8,401 bases of DNA from DYIB01 sp049320945 (GTDB lineage Bacteria; Pseudomonadota; Gammaproteobacteria; Burkholderiales; Rhodocyclaceae): positions 1 to 8,401 of the forward strand of contig JBMOQT010000156.1 in NCBI GenBank assembly GCA_049320945.1. Direction: 5' to 3'. Positions 8,014-8,401 of this stretch are shown piece after piece. The notes beneath the pieces were generated by a model. The model was not told the DNA's origin. It was given only the letters and a program-made list of their open reading frames with translations, and made no database searches. Each line of letters begins with the position of its first letter. Position 1 is the first letter of the stretch. The position numbers were made by a program, and so were the translations under genes.

Positions 8014-8401
8014 ATGGAAGCCACCCACGTTCACGGTGCCGAGCACGCCCACGAACACCATCCCAGCGGCATCATGCGCTGGATCACCACCACCAACCAC
8101 AAGGACATTGGCACCCTGTACCTGTGGTTCAGCCTGATCATGTTCTTCACCGGCGGCGTCATGGCGCTCGCCATCCGCGCCGAGCTGTTCCAGCCGGGCC
8201 TGCAGGTGACCGAGCCCGAGTTCTACAACCAGCTGGTGACCATGCACGGCCTGGTGATGGTGTTCGGCGCCATCATGCCGGCCTTCGTCGGCTTCGCCAA
8301 CTGGCAGATCCCGCTCATGATCGGCGCGCCCGACATGGCCTTCGCGCGCATGAACAACTGGAGCTTCTGGCTGCTGCCGCCGGCGGCGCTGCTGCTGATC
8401 G
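8014..8401 (+). CDS. coxA: Cytochrome c oxidase subunit I, N-terminal part (runs off right edge)
   Basis: This is the first 129 codons of the catalytic heme-copper oxidase subunit, which reduces O2 to water and pumps protons. The conserved start of the family is clear: ITTTNHKDIGTLYLWFS (24-40) leads into helix I. H78 in TMHGLVMVF (76-84) is one ligand of low-spin heme a. GAPDMAFARMNNWSFW (104-119) includes D107, the equivalent of the D-channel entrance aspartate, and the paired Asn N114/N115. The more usual family sequence here is PDMAFPR, so A111 replaces a common proline. The cytoplasmic N-terminus is histidine-rich, with six His in residues 5-16. The D-channel aspartate indicates an A-type oxidase. 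The binuclear-centre ligands, K-channel and remaining helices lie beyond the window. The gene starts 30 bp after coxB. Confidence 0.97.
   Translation, partial: MEATHVHGAEHAHEHHPSGIMRWITTTNHKDIGTLYLWFSLIMFFTGGVMALAIRAELFQPGLQVTEPEFYNQLVTMHGLVMVFGAIMPAFVGFANWQIPLMIGAPDMAFARMNNWSFWLLPPAALLLI

Noticed and set aside
6568..8247. 559-residue minus-strand frame across DUF2244, coxB and coxA
   Set aside because: It spans three well-supported genes on the other strand and has no motif; an artefact of high GC at third codon positions.

Overview
The window is a GC-rich piece of a bacterial chromosome with an ordinary housekeeping layout. The proteins resemble their betaproteobacterial counterparts: AccB/AccC, a PrmA beginning MWLSV, a zinc-ribbon (DUF3426-type) gene directly after prmA, an Mpl very close to the E. 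coli enzyme, and a DUF2244 gene heading a cytochrome oxidase operon. A member of the Betaproteobacteria (Rhodocyclales/Nitrosomonadales-like) is my inference. I see no rRNA, tRNA, CRISPR array, insertion sequence or phage gene.

Left half (1-4695, minus strand): a compact seven-gene cluster, read right to left. The order is a conserved unknown protein (nucleotidyltransferase-like but with altered catalytic positions), a membrane-anchored TlpA-type thioredoxin, aroQ (type II 3-dehydroquinase, shikimate pathway), accB and accC (biotin carrier protein and biotin carboxylase of acetyl-CoA carboxylase), prmA (ribosomal protein L11 methyltransferase), and a zinc-ribbon protein cut by the left edge. 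Gaps run from -11 to +67 bp and two junctions overlap, so most or all of it is probably one transcript. The cluster mixes fatty-acid precursor supply, aromatic precursor supply, envelope redox and ribosome modification.

Centre (4754-6088, plus strand): mpl, the murein tripeptide ligase of peptidoglycan recycling. It diverges from the unknown gene across a 58-bp gap that must hold both promoters.

Right half (6089-8401, plus strand): a 246-bp non-coding, locally A+T-rich region with a near-consensus FNR/Anr-type box, followed by a DUF2244 membrane protein, coxB (oxidase subunit II with CuA site and a fused C-terminal cytochrome c domain) and the first 129 codons of coxA (subunit I). This is the start of an aa3/caa3-type terminal oxidase operon.

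I found no convincing undescribed system. The items most worth a second look are the FNR-type box ahead of the oxidase operon and the nucleotidyltransferase-like protein whose predicted catalytic residues look substituted.
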